From: Chloroflexota bacterium
GTDB taxonomy: Bacteria > Chloroflexota > Anaerolineae > Caldilineales > Caldilineaceae
Reading direction: 5' to 3'
Assembly: GCA_016861025.1 (NCBI GenBank)
Contig: BOKO01000002.1
Span: 434,001-498,000, forward strand
DNA length: 64,000 nt
In this document: one piece after another, positions 62,583-64,000 of the stretch
How the letters are laid out: each line of letters opens with the position of its first letter
Position numbering within the stretch: position 1 is the stretch's first letter
Translations under genes and position numbers: made by a program
The notes under the pieces: model-generated
The model's database searches: none
The model's input: the letters and a program-made list of their open reading frames with translations, nothing else
Told to the model about the DNA's origin: nothing

Positions 62583-64000
62583 GTGTCTCGACCGAATATC
62601 CTGTTCATCTCCACCGATCAACAACACTATACAGCTTTGGGGGTGACCGACCCCATCCTGCAGACGCCAGCGCTTGACAGGCTGGCGCGCGAGGGGACGC
62701 GCTTCACACGCGCCTACTGTCCCAACCCGACCTGCTCGCCGACGCGCGCCTCACTCATCACCGGCATGTATCCAGCCTGGCACGGCTGCTGGGCGATCGG
62801 CGTCAAGCTGCCCGAAGATGCGCCGACTGTGGGTGACATCTTTCAAGCGCACGGCTACCGCTCGATTCTGGTCGGCAAGGCGCACTTTCAGCCGCTGAAG
62901 TCAACGCCGGGCAGCGAGTCGATTGAATGCCAGCCCACTCTGCGCAACCTCGACTTCTGGCGCAGCTTTCACGGTCCCTGGTACGGCTTCGACCATGTTG
63001 AGACCGCACGGATGCATGCCAACGAGTCGCACGCAGGCCAACACTACGCGCTGTGGATGGAGGATAAGGGTCTCGCGAACTGGCGTGACTATTTCCAGCA
63101 GTGGCCGCCCAACTCCGAGGATAAATACGCAGGCCCCTACTACACGCGCGATGCGCTTCACTGGGATCTGCCGGAGGAGTTCCACCACACGCACTGGATC
63201 GGCGAGCGCACCATCGCTAACATTGAGCAATGCGCTGAGCAGGAGCAGCCCTTCTTCCTGTGGGCGAGCTTTTTTGACCCACACCCACCCTATGCCGTGC
63301 CCGAACCGTGGGCGAGCATGTACGATCCCGCTGATATGCAGCCGGGGCGTTATGTCGAAGGTGAATTTGTCAGGATGCCGCCCCATTTTGCGCGCACGCG
63401 CGAGCCAAACCCTGATTTCGGCGACTACGATGAGCCGGGTGGTCAAGGGCTACACGGTTTTCACTCTCACCTGCACACCGATGCTGAAATTCGGCGCAGT
63501 ATCGCCGCCTACTATGGCATGATGAGCCTGATCGACTTCGAGATCGGGCGCATCCTCGACTATCTCGACGCGGCGGGGCTGGCGGAGAACACGCTGGTTG
63601 TCTTCACCTCGGATCACGGCCACTTTTTAGGACAGCATGGGCTGATCGCCAAGGGTCCGTTTCACTATGAAGACTTGCTGCGTGTGCCGATGATCGTGCG
63701 CTATCCAGGCCATGTGCCGGCTGGCGCAGTCTCAGACTCATTGCAAAGCCTGATCGATTACCCTCAGACCCTTCTCGCCGCCGCCGGCATCGAGGCGCCG
63801 GGCATCATGCAAGGCGTCAACCAGCTTGATGTGTGGTATGGACGTCAACACGCTGCACGCGACTATGCGTTGGTCGAGAATCGCCACAACCCGACGACCG
63901 TACACCTGCGCACGCTGATCACCGAACGCTACAAGATCACGGTCTACCGCAATGCGGCGTATGGCGAACTCTTCGATCTGGAACGCGATCCTGGCGAACA
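62583..64000 (+). CDS. Sulfatase, 3' end outside the window
   Basis: The frame from GTG 62583 is open to the last base (about 472 residues visible). N-terminal RPNILFISTDQQHYTALGVT; the sulfatase signature CSPTRASLITG (residues 51-61) with the Cys in C-x-P-x-R that is converted to formylglycine. Later segments are WASFFDPHPPYAVPEP near 235 and FTSDHGHFLGQHGLIAKGPF near 340 (metal and sulfate-binding). It is a Cys-type sulfatase, likely on sulfated glycans. GAAAGG precedes the start. The decayed permease before it suggests a former uptake locus. Confidence 0.92.
   Translation, partial: MSRPNILFISTDQQHYTALGVTDPILQTPALDRLAREGTRFTRAYCPNPTCSPTRASLITGMYPAWHGCWAIGVKLPEDAPTVGDIFQAHGYRSILVGKAHFQPLKSTPGSESIECQPTLRNLDFWRSFHGPWYGFDHVETARMHANESHAGQHYALWMEDKGLANWRDYFQQWPPNSEDKYAGPYYTRDALHWDLPEEFHHTHWIGERTIANIEQCAEQEQPFFLWASFFDPHPPYAVPEPWASMYDPADMQPGRYVEGEFVRMPPHFARTREPNPDFGDYDEPGGQGLHGFHSHLHTDAEIRRSIAAYYGMMSLIDFEIGRILDYLDAAGLAENTLVVFTSDHGHFLGQHGLIAKGPFHYEDLLRVPMIVRYPGHVPAGAVSDSLQSLIDYPQTLLAAAGIEAPGIMQGVNQLDVWYGRQHAARDYALVENRHNPTTVHLRTLITERYKITVYRNAAYGELFDLERDPGE

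Overview
The window is a 64 kb piece of a GC-rich bacterial chromosome with dense, mostly intact genes. The gene content suggests a Chloroflexota member, most likely Anaerolineae/Caldilineae-like. The evidence is membrane-anchored proteins with long Pro/Thr stalks, lipoprotein solute-binding proteins with TPTPTP linkers, a DUF1800/DUF1501 TAT pair, and lectin/HhH and HerA-like proteins. This placement is inference; no rRNA or tRNA was recognised.

Layout: (1) 1-939, the 3' part of a sodium-pumping decarboxylase beta subunit. (2) 981-6196 (-), a three-gene operon for membrane/stalk proteins, including an SH3 plus propeller protein. (3) 6314-23406, a sugar/inositol catabolic island. uxaE-like (-) diverges from a transaldolase-family gene followed by iolB, iolC, iolD, mmsA/iolA, a three-component ABC sugar importer, a pentapeptide-repeat protein, three Gfo/Idh dehydrogenases (including iolG) and iolE. 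The divergent promoter region has a good sigma70 promoter and a perfect 18-bp palindromic operator. No iolJ aldolase is present, so the Schiff-base transaldolase homologue is a candidate replacement. (4) 23408-27394, a DUF2804-like remnant, a jacalin-HhH fusion, a PucR regulator, a small membrane protein and a small acidic protein. (5) 26957-31250 (-), an operon aroQ - lipoprotein SBP - zinc-ribbon protein - degenerate M23 protein - small acidic protein. (6) 31550-37424 (+), the DUF1800/DUF1501 pair, a hydroxypyruvate-isomerase-like protein, cysE and a secreted protein. (7) 37519-44276, a VOC protein, a DinG-type exonuclease-helicase, a ResB-like protein, udk and a GT4. (8) 44444-50513, thiolase, acyl-CoA dehydrogenase, a possible PD-(D/E)XK protein, pcm, an RmlD-like protein and a GT2. 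(9) 50529-58049, a Uma2 remnant, a HerA-like ATPase, a saccharopine-dehydrogenase-like protein, typA and trkA. (10) 58112-64000, a lone lipoprotein SBP, a class V aminotransferase, threonine aldolase, a decayed sugar permease and a sulfatase cut by the window edge.

A conspicuous non-genic feature is a set of intergenic inverted repeats built from reiterated short words (AGATTGG, GCGTGTT, GTGAATT, GCGGCGGCT). They sit in at least ten gene gaps. One, at 15077-15145, is a perfect 27-bp-stem hairpin inside the inositol operon. Three gene remnants (DUF2804, Uma2, MalG-type permease) show that gaps in this genome also hold decayed genes.
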